Assembly: GCF_011040385.1 (NCBI RefSeq)
Contig: NZ_JAAIKB010000006.1
Location: forward strand, 310,001-374,000
Reading direction: 5' to 3'
DNA length: 64,000 bases
From: Falsiroseomonas algicola
GTDB taxonomy: Bacteria; Pseudomonadota; Alphaproteobacteria; Acetobacterales; Acetobacteraceae
Below the pieces are notes generated by a model. That model made no database searches. It had not been told where the DNA came from and was given only the letters and a program-made list of their open reading frames with translations. The position numbers and the translations under genes were made by a program. Shown piece after piece: positions 40,416 to 49,077 of this stretch (position 1 is the stretch's first letter; every line of letters begins with the position of its first letter).

Positions 40416-42440
40416 ATGAGTGCCAGTGTCCTCCCGCCCGAGGTGCCGAAGGGCGCGTTGGATGATGCCACCGCCGCGAGGGTGGAGGCGTTGATCGAGC
40501 AGGAGGAGGGCGCGCAGAACCGCCTGCCTGGCCTGTTGGGTCATGCCGCCGTCGGTGTCGCGCTGGCGATGTCGCTGTTCCATCTCTGGGCGGCCTGGGA
40601 CATCGTGCCGACGACGACCTTGCGCTACGTCCATGTCGGCTTCGCCATGGTGCTGGGCTTCGCCTTGTTCCCGGTGGATCGGCGCTTCCGGCATCGCGTG
40701 ATGGTCTGGGACTGGGCGCTGATCGCGGCCGGCATCTACTGCATCTGGTATCTCATCGCCGGCGGCGACGATCTCCAGGACCGCTACATCTTCCCCGAGC
40801 CGATGGACATCGTCGTCGGCTGGATGCTGATTGCGCTGGTGCTGGAGGTGACGCGCCGTTCGACGGGCTGGATCATGCCCGCCGTCGCCATCGCCTTCCT
40901 GCTCTATGCCTTCTTCGGCAATCACCTGTCCCCGCCCTGGCGCCACCAGGGCTACGACATGGATCGCCTGATCCCCCACATCACCATCACGCTGGAGGGC
41001 ATATTCGGCACCGCGATCGACGTCTCCGCGACGCTGATCGTGCTGTTCACCATCTATGGCGCCGTGTTGCAGGCGACGGGGGCGGGAAAGTTCTTCGTCG
41101 ATTTCTCCTTCAGCCTGACGGGCGGCAAGCCCTCCTCCGCGGGCCGCACCGTGGTGCTGTCCTCCTTCCTGCTCGGCGGCCCCTCGGGCTCGGGCGTCGC
41201 CACGACGGTCACGCTCGGCACCGTCGCCTGGCCGATGATGCGCCAGGTCGGCTATCGCGCGGATGACGCCGGCGGGCTGCTGGCGGCGGGCGGTCTCGGC
41301 GCCATCCTCTCGCCGCCCGTCATGGGCGCGGCCGCCTTCCTGATCTCCGAGTATCTGAAGATCGGCTATCTCGACGTCATCGTCATGGCGATCGTGCCGA
41401 CCTGCCTCTACTACGCCTCCCTCCTCTTCATGGTGGAGCTCGACCAGCGGCGGATCGAGGCGCAGCGCGCCGCGGACCCCAACGCGGCCCCGCCCGTCGC
41501 CATGAAGGTCGATCCTGTCGGCAAGCTGGTGCGGGAATACGGCTTCCACTTCTCGACGCTGATCGCGATCGTCGTCTTCATGGGCATCGGCTATTCCGCG
41601 ACGCTCAGCGTGCTCTACGCCACCATCGTCGCGGTGGTGCTCTCCTGGATCAAGCGGGAGACGGCGATCGGCCCCCGCAAGCTGATCCACGCGCTGGCCA
41701 ATGGCGCCATCCAGTCCGTCGGCATCGCCGCCACCTGCGCCTGCGCCGGCATCATCGTGGGCGTCATCACGCTGACCGGCCTCGGCCTGAAATTCTCCGA
41801 CATCGCCATCCAGGCGGCGGGCGGCAGCCTGGTCATCACCGCCATCTACACCGCGCTGATCGTCTGGGTCGTCGGCCTCGCGGTCCCCGTCACCGCCAGC
41901 TACATCATCTGCGCCGTCGTCGCCGCGCCCGCGCTGATGAAGCTTGGCGTGCCCGACTACGCCGCGCATATGTTCGTCTTCTACTATGCCGTGCTGTCGG
42001 AGGTCTCGCCCCCCACCGCGCTCAGCCCCTTCGCGGCGAGTGCGATCACCGGCGCCGGCCCCTACCGCACCACCCTCCAGGCCTGGAAATACACCCTGCC
42101 CGCCTTCGTCCTTCCCTTCGTCTTCGTGACCGACCCGGAAGGGGTGGGCCTGCTGCTGCGCTTCACCGCGACCATGACCTGGGTGGATGTCGCCTGGCAG
42201 ATCGTGCTGGCGACCGTAGGGCTCGCCGCGCTGGCCGCAGCCTGCCAGGGCTTCCTGATCCGCGCCATGCCGGCCTGGGAACGCGCGGCGCTGGTGGTGG
42301 CGGGCGTGCTGATGGTCTTCCCCGCCTCGCTCGATGCGCTGGCGCCGGGCCTGGTGCCCGTGCCGCACTGGATCGGCCTCGGCCTCGCGGCGGTGCTGCT
42401 GCTGCTGCAATGGCGCGCGCCCCGCGCCCAGCCTGCCTGA
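40416..42440 (+). CDS. TRAP transporter fused permease (4TM/12TM)
   Basis: A 674-residue inner-membrane protein in which the small DctQ-like and large DctM-like TRAP subunits are fused, the usual arrangement for TAXI systems. The first ~200 residues have about five hydrophobic segments; the rest has the DctM signatures FLLGGPSGSGVATTVTLGTV, GLLAAGGLGAILSPPVMGAA and VLSEVSPPTALSPFAASAIT. It imports solute with sodium or proton symport together with the TAXI receptor upstream. Confidence 0.94.
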   Translation: MSASVLPPEVPKGALDDATAARVEALIEQEEGAQNRLPGLLGHAAVGVALAMSLFHLWAAWDIVPTTTLRYVHVGFAMVLGFALFPVDRRFRHRVMVWDWALIAAGIYCIWYLIAGGDDLQDRYIFPEPMDIVVGWMLIALVLEVTRRSTGWIMPAVAIAFLLYAFFGNHLSPPWRHQGYDMDRLIPHITITLEGIFGTAIDVSATLIVLFTIYGAVLQATGAGKFFVDFSFSLTGGKPSSAGRTVVLSSFLLGGPSGSGVATTVTLGTVAWPMMRQVGYRADDAGGLLAAGGLGAILSPPVMGAAAFLISEYLKIGYLDVIVMAIVPTCLYYASLLFMVELDQRRIEAQRAADPNAAPPVAMKVDPVGKLVREYGFHFSTLIAIVVFMGIGYSATLSVLYATIVAVVLSWIKRETAIGPRKLIHALANGAIQSVGIAATCACAGIIVGVITLTGLGLKFSDIAIQAAGGSLVITAIYTALIVWVVGLAVPVTASYIICAVVAAPALMKLGVPDYAAHMFVFYYAVLSEVSPPTALSPFAASAITGAGPYRTTLQAWKYTLPAFVLPFVFVTDPEGVGLLLRFTATMTWVDVAWQIVLATVGLAALAAACQGFLIRAMPAWERAALVVAGVLMVFPASLDALAPGLVPVPHWIGLGLAAVLLLLQWRAPRAQPA

Positions 42441-42453
42441 TGGGGGCGGCCTG

Positions 42454-43053
42454 ATGCCGCGGCGGCGTGTCGCGCGGGCCATCGCGCCCGCCCTCGCGCT
42501 GCTGCTCGCGGCCTGCGGCGACACACCGGTGGCGGAGGCGCTGCGCGGCGTCCTCCCCACCGCCGAGGCCCCGGCCGCCCCCGCGGGCGGGCTCCGCCTG
42601 GCCGGCACCCGGCAGAGCCATGTCTTCGCCCTGGCGCAGCAGACCGGCAATCGCCGCCTCTGGCGCGCCGAGGGCGGCATCGCCATCGCGACCGAGGGCC
42701 CGCGCATCGTCGCCACCGCCGGGCTCGGCCAGATGCTGACCGCCACGCGGCAGGAGGGGCCGGACCCGCTCGACGATATCCTGGCCCTGCTCGGCAACCC
42801 CGCCAGCACCCGCCGCACGGTGGACCTGGCCGGCGCCAGCCGCGAACCCGCCACCATGCGCTTCGGCCTTGTCGTGGAATGCCGCCTCACCGCCTCCCGT
42901 CAGGCGGACGGGATCCTGGTGCGGGAAGCCTGCACCAGCCCCGCCGGCGCCTTCACCAACCGTTTCTGGGCAGACCCCGAGACCGGTGCCGTGCTGCGCA
43001 GCGAGCAATGGGTGGGGAACGAGGTCCCGCCCGTCACGATGGAGATGCGCTGA
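42454..43053 (+). CDS. YjbF-family lipoprotein
   Basis: A 199-residue outer-membrane-type lipoprotein. The signal ends in the lipobox LLAAC (Cys near 21). The body (RLAGTRQSHVFALAQQTGNR; LWRAEGGIAIATEGPRIVAT; GLGQML) matches YjbF/GfcB-like proteins linked to exopolysaccharide export. It starts 13 bases after the TRAP permease stop, with no other yjb genes nearby, and converges on the WecA-like gene involved in surface polysaccharide. Confidence 0.78.
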   Translation: MPRRRVARAIAPALALLLAACGDTPVAEALRGVLPTAEAPAAPAGGLRLAGTRQSHVFALAQQTGNRRLWRAEGGIAIATEGPRIVATAGLGQMLTATRQEGPDPLDDILALLGNPASTRRTVDLAGASREPATMRFGLVVECRLTASRQADGILVREACTSPAGAFTNRFWADPETGAVLRSEQWVGNEVPPVTMEMR

Positions 43054-43056
43054 GGC

Positions 43057-44109
43057 TCAGCGCCAGCCGATCCCCGCCGCCCGCATCCGCGCCACCACGA
43101 AGCCCAGCCAGGCCAGCTGCACGGCCACCGCCGGCACCACCACCAGCGGCTTCAGCGCGGGCGGCAGTTGCAGGAAGGCGAAGGCGAGCCCGGCATGGAA
43201 CAGCGCGAAGCCCCAATGCAGCCCGGCCACCACGCGGACCTTCACGCCCGATCGCTGCGCCAGCTGGTACAGATGCGTCCGGTGCCCCTCCGCCAGCCTC
43301 TCCCGCATCAGCGCCCGCCGGGCCAGGGTGAAGCCCGAGTCGAAGAGCAGGCCGAAGATCAGCAGCGGCACGATCAGGAAGGACACCTGCTGCCCATCGA
43401 AGCGGGACGCCGCGACGGCCAGCACCGCCAGCATGAAGCCCGCGAACTGGCTCCCCACATCCCCCATGAAGATCCGCGCGGGGTGCAGGTTGAAGGGCAG
43501 GAAGCCCGCGAAGCCGGAGGCCAGGAACAGCGCCGCGGCATAGACGAACCACCCCCCCTGCAGCGCCGCCAGCAGCGCCAGCGCGGCACTCGCCACCAGC
43601 AGCGTGCCCCCCACCAGCCCGTCCAGCCCATCCATGAAGTTCACGGCATTGGTGCAGCCCACGATCCAGACCAGGGTCAGCGCCACGCCGAGCCAGCCCA
43701 GCTCCACCACCCCGATCCAGGGCAGCGCCAGCTTCTGCACGACCAGCCCGCTGCCCACCGCCACCAGCGCCGCCAGGCATTGCGCCCCCAGCCGCAGCCG
43801 GGCCGAGAGGTCCCGCACGTCATCCACCAGCGCCACTCCGGCGATGGCGCCGGCGGCCAGGATCACGCCGATGAACTGCCGGTCCGCCACCCGCGCGAAG
43901 GTCGCGACCTGGTACAGCACCAGCATCCCCGCCATGAAGGCCAGCAGCACGCCGACGCCACCGCCGCGCGGCGTCGGCCGCACATGGGCGCTGCGGGCGT
44001 TCGGGTGGTCCAGGATCGGGAAGGCGATCATCAGCCGCACGGCGAGGGCGGAGAGCACCGCCAGCGCGCCCGCGAAGGCCAGGTGTTCCAGGAAGGCGGG
44101 GACGGTCAT
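43057..44109 (-). CDS. WecA/MraY-like undecaprenyl-phosphate sugar-1-P transferase
   Basis: A 350-residue membrane glycosyltransferase (family 4) with about 10-11 hydrophobic segments. The catalytic Asp motifs are visible: VALVDDVRDLSARLR, NAVNFMDGLDGLVGG and RIFMGDVGSQFAGF, plus the cytosolic EGHRTHLYQLAQRSG. These enzymes start lipid-linked O-antigen or capsule units by transferring HexNAc-1-P to undecaprenyl phosphate. It fits with the nucleotide-sugar dehydratase and DegT aminotransferase further along. Confidence 0.92.
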   Translation of the reverse strand: MTVPAFLEHLAFAGALAVLSALAVRLMIAFPILDHPNARSAHVRPTPRGGGVGVLLAFMAGMLVLYQVATFARVADRQFIGVILAAGAIAGVALVDDVRDLSARLRLGAQCLAALVAVGSGLVVQKLALPWIGVVELGWLGVALTLVWIVGCTNAVNFMDGLDGLVGGTLLVASAALALLAALQGGWFVYAAALFLASGFAGFLPFNLHPARIFMGDVGSQFAGFMLAVLAVAASRFDGQQVSFLIVPLLIFGLLFDSGFTLARRALMRERLAEGHRTHLYQLAQRSGVKVRVVAGLHWGFALFHAGLAFAFLQLPPALKPLVVVPAVAVQLAWLGFVVARMRAAGIGWR

Positions 44110-44301
44110 GCCCGGCCGCTACAGCACGCCGGGCCGCGCCGGGGCAAGACGGAGCCGTGCCGGTGCCGCGCCCGGTGGTCCCTCCGGTGTTCCGTCGGGC
44201 CCTCCCGCGCGATCATGATGGCGCCACCGCCCGATTGCGCTGGACTCCCGCACCGCCGCGTGCCACCCGCGTGGTCATGCACCCGGCCGCCGCGACCTGA
44301 C

Positions 44302-45171
44302 ATGCCGCGAGACCCCATGCCCCACGATCCGGATGGTGACGCCGCCCGCGCCCCCTTCGGCATCGTGCCCCGCGACCTGCATTTCGACATCGTCGGCAAC
44401 GCCAACCCGGCCTGGCTCGATGGCGACCCGGTCCGATCCGCCATCGTGGACGGCTTCGCCGTGATGCTGCCGGAAGGGGAGCGGTTCTTCATCCGCGCCC
44501 TCAAGCACTATGCCCCGAAGGTGCCCGACCCCGCGGTGCGGGAGGGGGTGCAGGGCTATGCCCGGCAGGAAGCCTTCCACACGCGGGAGCATGAGGCCTA
44601 CAACGCCGCGCTCCGCCGCCTGGGCGCGGATGTGGACGCCATGGAGGCGCGCGCGCGCCGGCTGCTCGACCCGCATACGCGCCCCATCGTGCGGCTGGCC
44701 GCCACCTGCGCGATCGAGCAGATCACCTACAGCTTCTCCCGCGCCGTGCTGGGCAGCCGCCTGCTGGAGGGTGCCGCCGCGCCCTATCGCCAGCTCTGGC
44801 AATGGCATTCGCTGGAGGAGGTGGAGCATTCCGCCGTCGCGCTCAGCGTCTTCCACGCGGCGCCCTGGAGCGGCCCGCGCTGGCTGAAATACGCGCTGCG
44901 CGTCGGCGTCCTGTTCATCGTCATCGTCCAGCTGGTGCGCGGCATGGCCGGCAACGCCGCGACGCTGCTGGCGGGGCCGGATGGCCGGCTCGGCTGGCGC
45001 ATGCGGCTCCGGCTGGGCTGGGCGCTGCTGGGCCGGCCCTGGCTGGCGCGCATGCTCTTCGTGCCGTGCCTCGCCTACCTCAAGCCCGGCTATGCCGGTG
45101 GCGGCGGCCGGGACCAGGACCTGGTGGAGCGCGGCCGCCAATTGCTGCGCGACGACCGCGCCACCGCCTGA
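44302..45171 (+). CDS. Predicted metal-dependent hydrolase-like protein (PF10118-like)
   Basis: A 289-residue protein resembling the PF10118 family of predicted metal-dependent hydrolases. Ferritin-like spaced Glu/His clusters are visible: RQEAFHTREHEAYNAAL, AIEQITYSFSR and WQWHSLEEVEHSAVALSVF, consistent with a di-metal four-helix bundle. One or two hydrophobic segments (near 205-225) suggest membrane association. No enzymatic role is established. An ATG at 44317 is an alternative start. Confidence 0.78.
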   Translation: MPRDPMPHDPDGDAARAPFGIVPRDLHFDIVGNANPAWLDGDPVRSAIVDGFAVMLPEGERFFIRALKHYAPKVPDPAVREGVQGYARQEAFHTREHEAYNAALRRLGADVDAMEARARRLLDPHTRPIVRLAATCAIEQITYSFSRAVLGSRLLEGAAAPYRQLWQWHSLEEVEHSAVALSVFHAAPWSGPRWLKYALRVGVLFIVIVQLVRGMAGNAATLLAGPDGRLGWRMRLRLGWALLGRPWLARMLFVPCLAYLKPGYAGGGGRDQDLVERGRQLLRDDRATA

Positions 45172-45187
45172 CAGGCGCAGGGCGGCT

Positions 45188-45937
45188 TCACCCGAGCCGT
45201 GCCGGCTCCAGGCTGGCATAGACGTCGCCCGAATTGGCCTCATGCGGCAGCGCCGCGATCCATTCAGCCATCGCCGCGGCCCCGATCGGCGCGGGATGGG
45301 CGAAGCGCATGCCTTCCCCCAGGCAGGCGTTGAACGCCCGGAAACCCAGTGCCGCCAGCCGGTCCAGGCACTGCCCCGCGACGCCCCGCTGGATGGTGGT
45401 GAATTCGAAGGAGAGGCTGCGCGGCGCCCGCGTCAGCCCCGCCAGCGCCACCGCCTCATACCCCTCGACATCGATCTTCACGAAGTCGGGCATGCCATGC
45501 GCCGCCGCCAGCGCATCCAGCGTCGTCACCGGCAGTCGCAGCTCCCGGTCCCAGACCTGGCCCTCCCACCCCGCGGCGCCATCGGCGGCGGCGACGAAAT
45601 CGGCGCTGGCCGTGGCCACGGTGGGGTTGGCGGAGTTCACCCGCAGCACGGCCTCGCCCACCGCCTCGCCCACCAGCGATTCCACCAGCGTGAAGCCCGC
45701 ATCCCGGCCGAAAGCGCGGCGCAGGAAGCGCGCCAGCAGCGGCTGCGGCTCCACCGCCACCGCGCGGGCGCCGAGCCGCCGGAAACTCGCCGCCCGGTCG
45801 CCCACATGGGCACCCACGTCGAAGCCGAGCTCCCCCGGCCCGAGGAACCGCGCCTGGAACCCATCCAGCGCCGCCGCCCGGCCCGGTTCGCGAAGGTAGG
45901 TCCGGATGGAGGCGCGGACCGCCGCGACGGAGGTCAC
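45188..45937 (-). CDS. FkbM-family SAM methyltransferase
   Basis: A 249-residue methyltransferase with SAM motif I GFDVGAHVGDRAASFR, the acidic VAVEPQP, and the FkbM signature VTTLDALAAAHGMPDFVKID followed by VEGYEAVALAG. FkbM enzymes O-methylate sugars or other metabolites, often in surface glycan clusters. The GTG start at 45937 overlaps the VOC gene stop (GTGA), so they are co-translated. The target is unknown. Confidence 0.88.
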   Translation of the reverse strand: MTSVAAVRASIRTYLREPGRAAALDGFQARFLGPGELGFDVGAHVGDRAASFRRLGARAVAVEPQPLLARFLRRAFGRDAGFTLVESLVGEAVGEAVLRVNSANPTVATASADFVAAADGAAGWEGQVWDRELRLPVTTLDALAAAHGMPDFVKIDVEGYEAVALAGLTRAPRSLSFEFTTIQRGVAGQCLDRLAALGFRAFNACLGEGMRFAHPAPIGAAAMAEWIAALPHEANSGDVYASLEPARLG

Positions 45938-46818
45938 CGGAACACCACCGCGGCCCCGCCTGCCGCCTCCGGCGGCACCATGACGCCATCCGGCGCGTCC
46001 CGCAGCGGAAGCCCCGCCAGCACGGCGCGCGCGGCGCGGCCCTGGTCGCCCGTGCGGATCACCATCCCCGCCATGAAGGGGAGCGCGGGCGCCTCCACCC
46101 CCGGCAGCACGCGGCCCAGCGCCGCCGCCGGCAGGATGCGCACCACCGTCTCCATGGCCGGGGAGAAGGGCCCCGCCGCGCCGGCCGCACCCGCGAGCCG
46201 GATGCGGAACCCGGCCACCGGATCGGGCTCCGCGGGCCGGCCCGTGAGGCGCGACAGCCGCGCCGTCGTCTCCGCCGGATCGGCCGCCGCCAGGATCGCC
46301 ACCTCCAGCGCCTCCGCCCCGTTGGTGTGGCCCATCCAGCGTGGGTCCCAGACCAGCTCTGGCGTCATGTGCTGCACCAGCTGGATCCGCCCCTCCGGCG
46401 CATCCGGGAAGGGTAGCCGGGCGAAACGGGCGATCGGCCCGCCGGCCTCGACGGGGCGCTGCAGCCAGGCAATGCCCGGGATCGCCATCCCGCCCGCCCG
46501 CAGCCGCGCCAAGTTCCCCTCCGCATCCTCCATCCCGAAGGCACAGATATGCGCGCCGGTGTAGCGCGCCAGGAAGCCATCGAGGCCGTTGGAGAACAGC
46601 GCGGGGTCCTGGATGCCCAGCAGCTCCACATAGCCATGCTTCAGGAAGGCGCAGCGATTGGCCGACCCGAAAGGCTCCACCGGCCCCTCCGGCGTCCGCC
46701 GGCCGGATTGCTGCGCGACCGGCGACAGCACGAAACCCATCCGCTCCCACGCCGCCCAGAGCGGCGCCGGGTCGCGGGCGCAAAGGCCGAGATGGTCGAG
46801 GACGGTGGCGCTGCTCAT
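45934..46818 (-). CDS. VOC/glyoxalase-like domain protein
   Basis: A 294-residue protein with a VOC (glyoxalase/bleomycin-resistance) fold: TVLDHLGLCARDPAPLWAAW at the N-terminus and GYVELLGIQDPALFSNGLDG, then a second half with HTNGAEALEVAILAAADPAE. Resembles the Glyoxalase_3 type. Metal ligands cannot be assigned by eye; substrate unknown. Starts just after HR2 copy 2 and is co-translated with the FkbM gene. Confidence 0.8.
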   Translation of the reverse strand: MSSATVLDHLGLCARDPAPLWAAWERMGFVLSPVAQQSGRRTPEGPVEPFGSANRCAFLKHGYVELLGIQDPALFSNGLDGFLARYTGAHICAFGMEDAEGNLARLRAGGMAIPGIAWLQRPVEAGGPIARFARLPFPDAPEGRIQLVQHMTPELVWDPRWMGHTNGAEALEVAILAAADPAETTARLSRLTGRPAEPDPVAGFRIRLAGAAGAAGPFSPAMETVVRILPAAALGRVLPGVEAPALPFMAGMVIRTGDQGRAARAVLAGLPLRDAPDGVMVPPEAAGGAAVVFR

Positions 46819-46826
46819 GGCAGCAT

Positions 46827-46891
46827 CGGGGAAGGCGTTGCCTTCCCCGGACCCCATCCACCAGGCCCGAGACGGGCCTGGACCGTCGTCA
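46827..46891 (-). repeat. Two-hairpin repeat HR2, copy 2 (GST-VOC gap)
   Basis: Same two stems as copies 1 and 3; loops differ (AAC here). On the reverse strand it begins TGACGACGG nine bases after the GST stop and ends eight bases before the VOC start, filling the entire intergenic space. Confidence 0.85.
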
Positions 46892-46900
46892 GGGGCGCCA

Positions 46901-47560
46901 TCACAGGGCGGGGTTCTCGTACTTGTCGAGCAGCCAGTCCGCCGGCTCCGCCGCCGCCTCCCGGTACCAGCGATCGACCAGCGGATGCGCCCTGACCGCG
47001 GCGACATAGGCGCGGGAGGTCGCGTTCAGCTCCGGCTGCCAGGTCAGGAATCGCGCCACCACCGGCGCATACATCGCATCCACCAGGGTGAAGTCGATGC
47101 CGGTCAGGAAGGGCCCGCCATACTCGCCGATCGCCTCCGCCCAGATCGCCTGGATGCGCGCGATATCGGCCAGGCTCTCGGGATTGCGGCCATGTCCCGG
47201 GAATTCCCGGCCGAGATTCATCGGCATCGCCATGCGCAGCGCCCGGAAGCCCGCATGCATCTCGGCCGCGATGCTCCGCGCGTGGGCGCGCGCCGCCCGC
47301 TTGCGCGGCCAGAGATCGGCCTTGAACTCGGAACAGTATTCCGCGATCGCGATGCTCTCCCACATCCGCGCCCCGCGATGTTCCAGGTAGGGGACCATCC
47401 CGTTGGGGGAGATCGCCTTGATCGCCTGGGTGCCCCCGCCGCCCGCCAGCGGCACCACCACCTCCTCCACATCCAGCTGCGCCAGCTGCACCATCAGCCA
47501 GCCGCGCAGGCTCCAGGAGGAGTAGCGCTTCGTCCCGATCACCAGCCTGCCCTCGGCCAT
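46901..47560 (-). CDS. Glutathione S-transferase family protein
   Basis: A 219-residue GST-like protein. The N-terminal thioredoxin-like half has RYSSWSLRGWLMVQLAQLDV (Ser as candidate catalytic residue) and SPNGMVPYLE with cis-Pro; a helical C-domain follows (DFTLVDAMYAPVVARFL). The start at MAEGRLVIG (47560, with GGGGAAC upstream) is preferred over 47593. It probably conjugates glutathione to electrophiles; substrate unknown. Followed immediately by HR2. Confidence 0.88.
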   Translation of the reverse strand: MAEGRLVIGTKRYSSWSLRGWLMVQLAQLDVEEVVVPLAGGGGTQAIKAISPNGMVPYLEHRGARMWESIAIAEYCSEFKADLWPRKRAARAHARSIAAEMHAGFRALRMAMPMNLGREFPGHGRNPESLADIARIQAIWAEAIGEYGGPFLTGIDFTLVDAMYAPVVARFLTWQPELNATSRAYVAAVRAHPLVDRWYREAAAEPADWLLDKYENPAL

Positions 47561-47658
47561 GGCCGCGTTCCCCTGATCCGTTTCGCGATTCATGGCACGG
47601 CCGGCGCCGGCTGTCCCGAGGGGGGCGGGCGGGTTCCGTCGTCGCGGGCAGCAGCGCC

Positions 47659-48729
47659 CTACCGCGCCTCCGCCACCTCCGCCCGGCCCGGGCCGGCGCC
47701 CCCCATCAGCCCCGCATAGACGGCGCGCTGCCGCCACAGATCCTGCCGCACCGCCGCATGCACCTGGCCCAGCGACCGATGCCGGCCATTCCGCGCGACG
47801 AAGACGTTGCGGTTCGCCGCCACTGCATCCGGACCAACGACATCCGAGGCACGCTGCGAGGGCGCGCGGGCCAGTTCCCGCAGGAACCGGCGGGCGCCCA
47901 CCGGGCCGAGGAAGTGGACCAGATAGAGGTCGGCATCCGTGACCGGCCGCCGCAGGACCGGGGCGAGGTTCTCCTTCTCCAGGCCGAGCCGGGCCATGGC
48001 GAAGGCGGCGGACAGGTTGGGATCGTCGCGAAGGACCAGCAGCTCCTCCAGCAGCCGGCTGTCGCGGGCGGAGATGGTGCCGGTCTCTGGATCGGTCGAC
48101 AGGGCGTCGGCATGGAAGGCCAGCCCATGCGCCGGCCCATGGTCCCGCACCGCTTCCAGCCATGTCGTCCGGGTGAACTGCATCAGCCCCCGCGCCGAGG
48201 AGGCAGGGTTCCGCGCCGTCGCGACGAAGCGGCTCTCCCGCGAGGCCAGGGCGAAGAGCAGGACCCGCTCGGACGGGCTCGCCGCCACGGATTGCAGGGC
48301 GTGGAGAACCTCGGGGCTCACCGAGGGCAGCGTCGCCGGCGCCGCCACGGGCGCAGGCGCGGCACCGGCGCGGCCGCGGCGCGGGGCCGCCGCCCGCTGC
48401 CCCCCGCGCTCGGGGCGGGAAGCCGACTGGCGTGGCACGACGCGGCCACGCGCCTGTCGCGCGGCGCCGGCGGCGGGCTGCTGGCGCCTGGCCTCCAGGC
48501 GGTTCGCCGCCCGCGCCGGCGGAGCCGCCCGATGGGGAACGCTCGAGGACGTCGCGGAGGCGCGCGCGCCGGCTGCCTCGGCCTGCATGCCGGAGCAGGG
48601 CGCGGCGATCAGGAAGGAGCCGATGACGAGGACCGTCTTCAGCCGGGACGCCCAGCGCCCGGCCCGATCCCTCGATGGTGCGGACAGCCCATCGCGGGTG
48701 CGGGGCTCGGCAGGCGACAGGCATCTCAC
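47659..48729 (-). CDS. SLT-type lytic transglycosylase-like protein
   Basis: A 356-residue exported protein. From the GTG at 48729 (GGGAGAGAACCGGCT upstream) there is a basic start, a hydrophobic segment (VLVIGSFLIAAPCSG, about residues 28-42), a long Ala/Arg/Pro-rich linker and a C-terminal domain resembling SLT lysozyme-like cores: ESRFVATARNPASSARGLMQ with the catalytic-type Glu and LMQFTRTTW. Probably cuts peptidoglycan. A longer start at 48831 cannot be excluded. Confidence 0.8.
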   Translation of the reverse strand: MRCLSPAEPRTRDGLSAPSRDRAGRWASRLKTVLVIGSFLIAAPCSGMQAEAAGARASATSSSVPHRAAPPARAANRLEARRQQPAAGAARQARGRVVPRQSASRPERGGQRAAAPRRGRAGAAPAPVAAPATLPSVSPEVLHALQSVAASPSERVLLFALASRESRFVATARNPASSARGLMQFTRTTWLEAVRDHGPAHGLAFHADALSTDPETGTISARDSRLLEELLVLRDDPNLSAAFAMARLGLEKENLAPVLRRPVTDADLYLVHFLGPVGARRFLRELARAPSQRASDVVGPDAVAANRNVFVARNGRHRSLGQVHAAVRQDLWRQRAVYAGLMGGAGPGRAEVAEAR

Positions 48730-49077
48730 AGCCGGTTCTCTCCCGTGTGGCGCGGCGTGGCGGAGCGAAGAGGCCCTTCTGGCGGCGCCCTTCCGTGACT
48801 GGCGGCGGGACAGGGCCCGTAGGACCGCCACCTCGATCCGGGCGCTGCACCCGGCACCCCGGGACCCGGCGGGGGATGCCCTCGCGGTGCCCGCGGGACC
48901 CGCTGCCGATGGGGCCGGGCCGTCCTAACGGCCATGTCAGGCGTTCGGTTCCGCCCGGTCGGCCCTGCACGGCCACTCGATGCCCAGGGATGGCCGATGC
49001 GCAGGGAGCGGACGCGTTCCCCGCGGCATGACGCCCGGCACTAGCGACCGCGCCCGCACGGGAGTAGCAACCGGGGC
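48730..49077. other. Divergent intergenic region, nothing recognised
   Basis: This 348-base gap separates the divergent transglycosylase and nucleotide-sugar dehydratase genes. I see a weak ribosome site (GGGAGTAG) before the gene at 49078, but no convincing promoter boxes, repeat family member or small gene. Confidence 0.5.

Noticed and set aside
42073-42251. Frameshift at the end of the TRAP permease
   Set aside because: The frame continues without interruption to 42440 with hydrophobic segments to the end; the appearance came from a shadow frame.
43168-45171. Single 667-residue protein combining the region opposite the WecA-like gene with the PF10118-like protein
   Set aside because: Only the part from 44302 has family similarity; the first 1.1 kb is antisense to the transferase gene. 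The start was moved to 44302.
45188-46861. One 557-residue FkbM fusion protein
   Set aside because: The upstream part is the VOC gene in another frame; the FkbM gene has its own GTG start overlapping the VOC stop.
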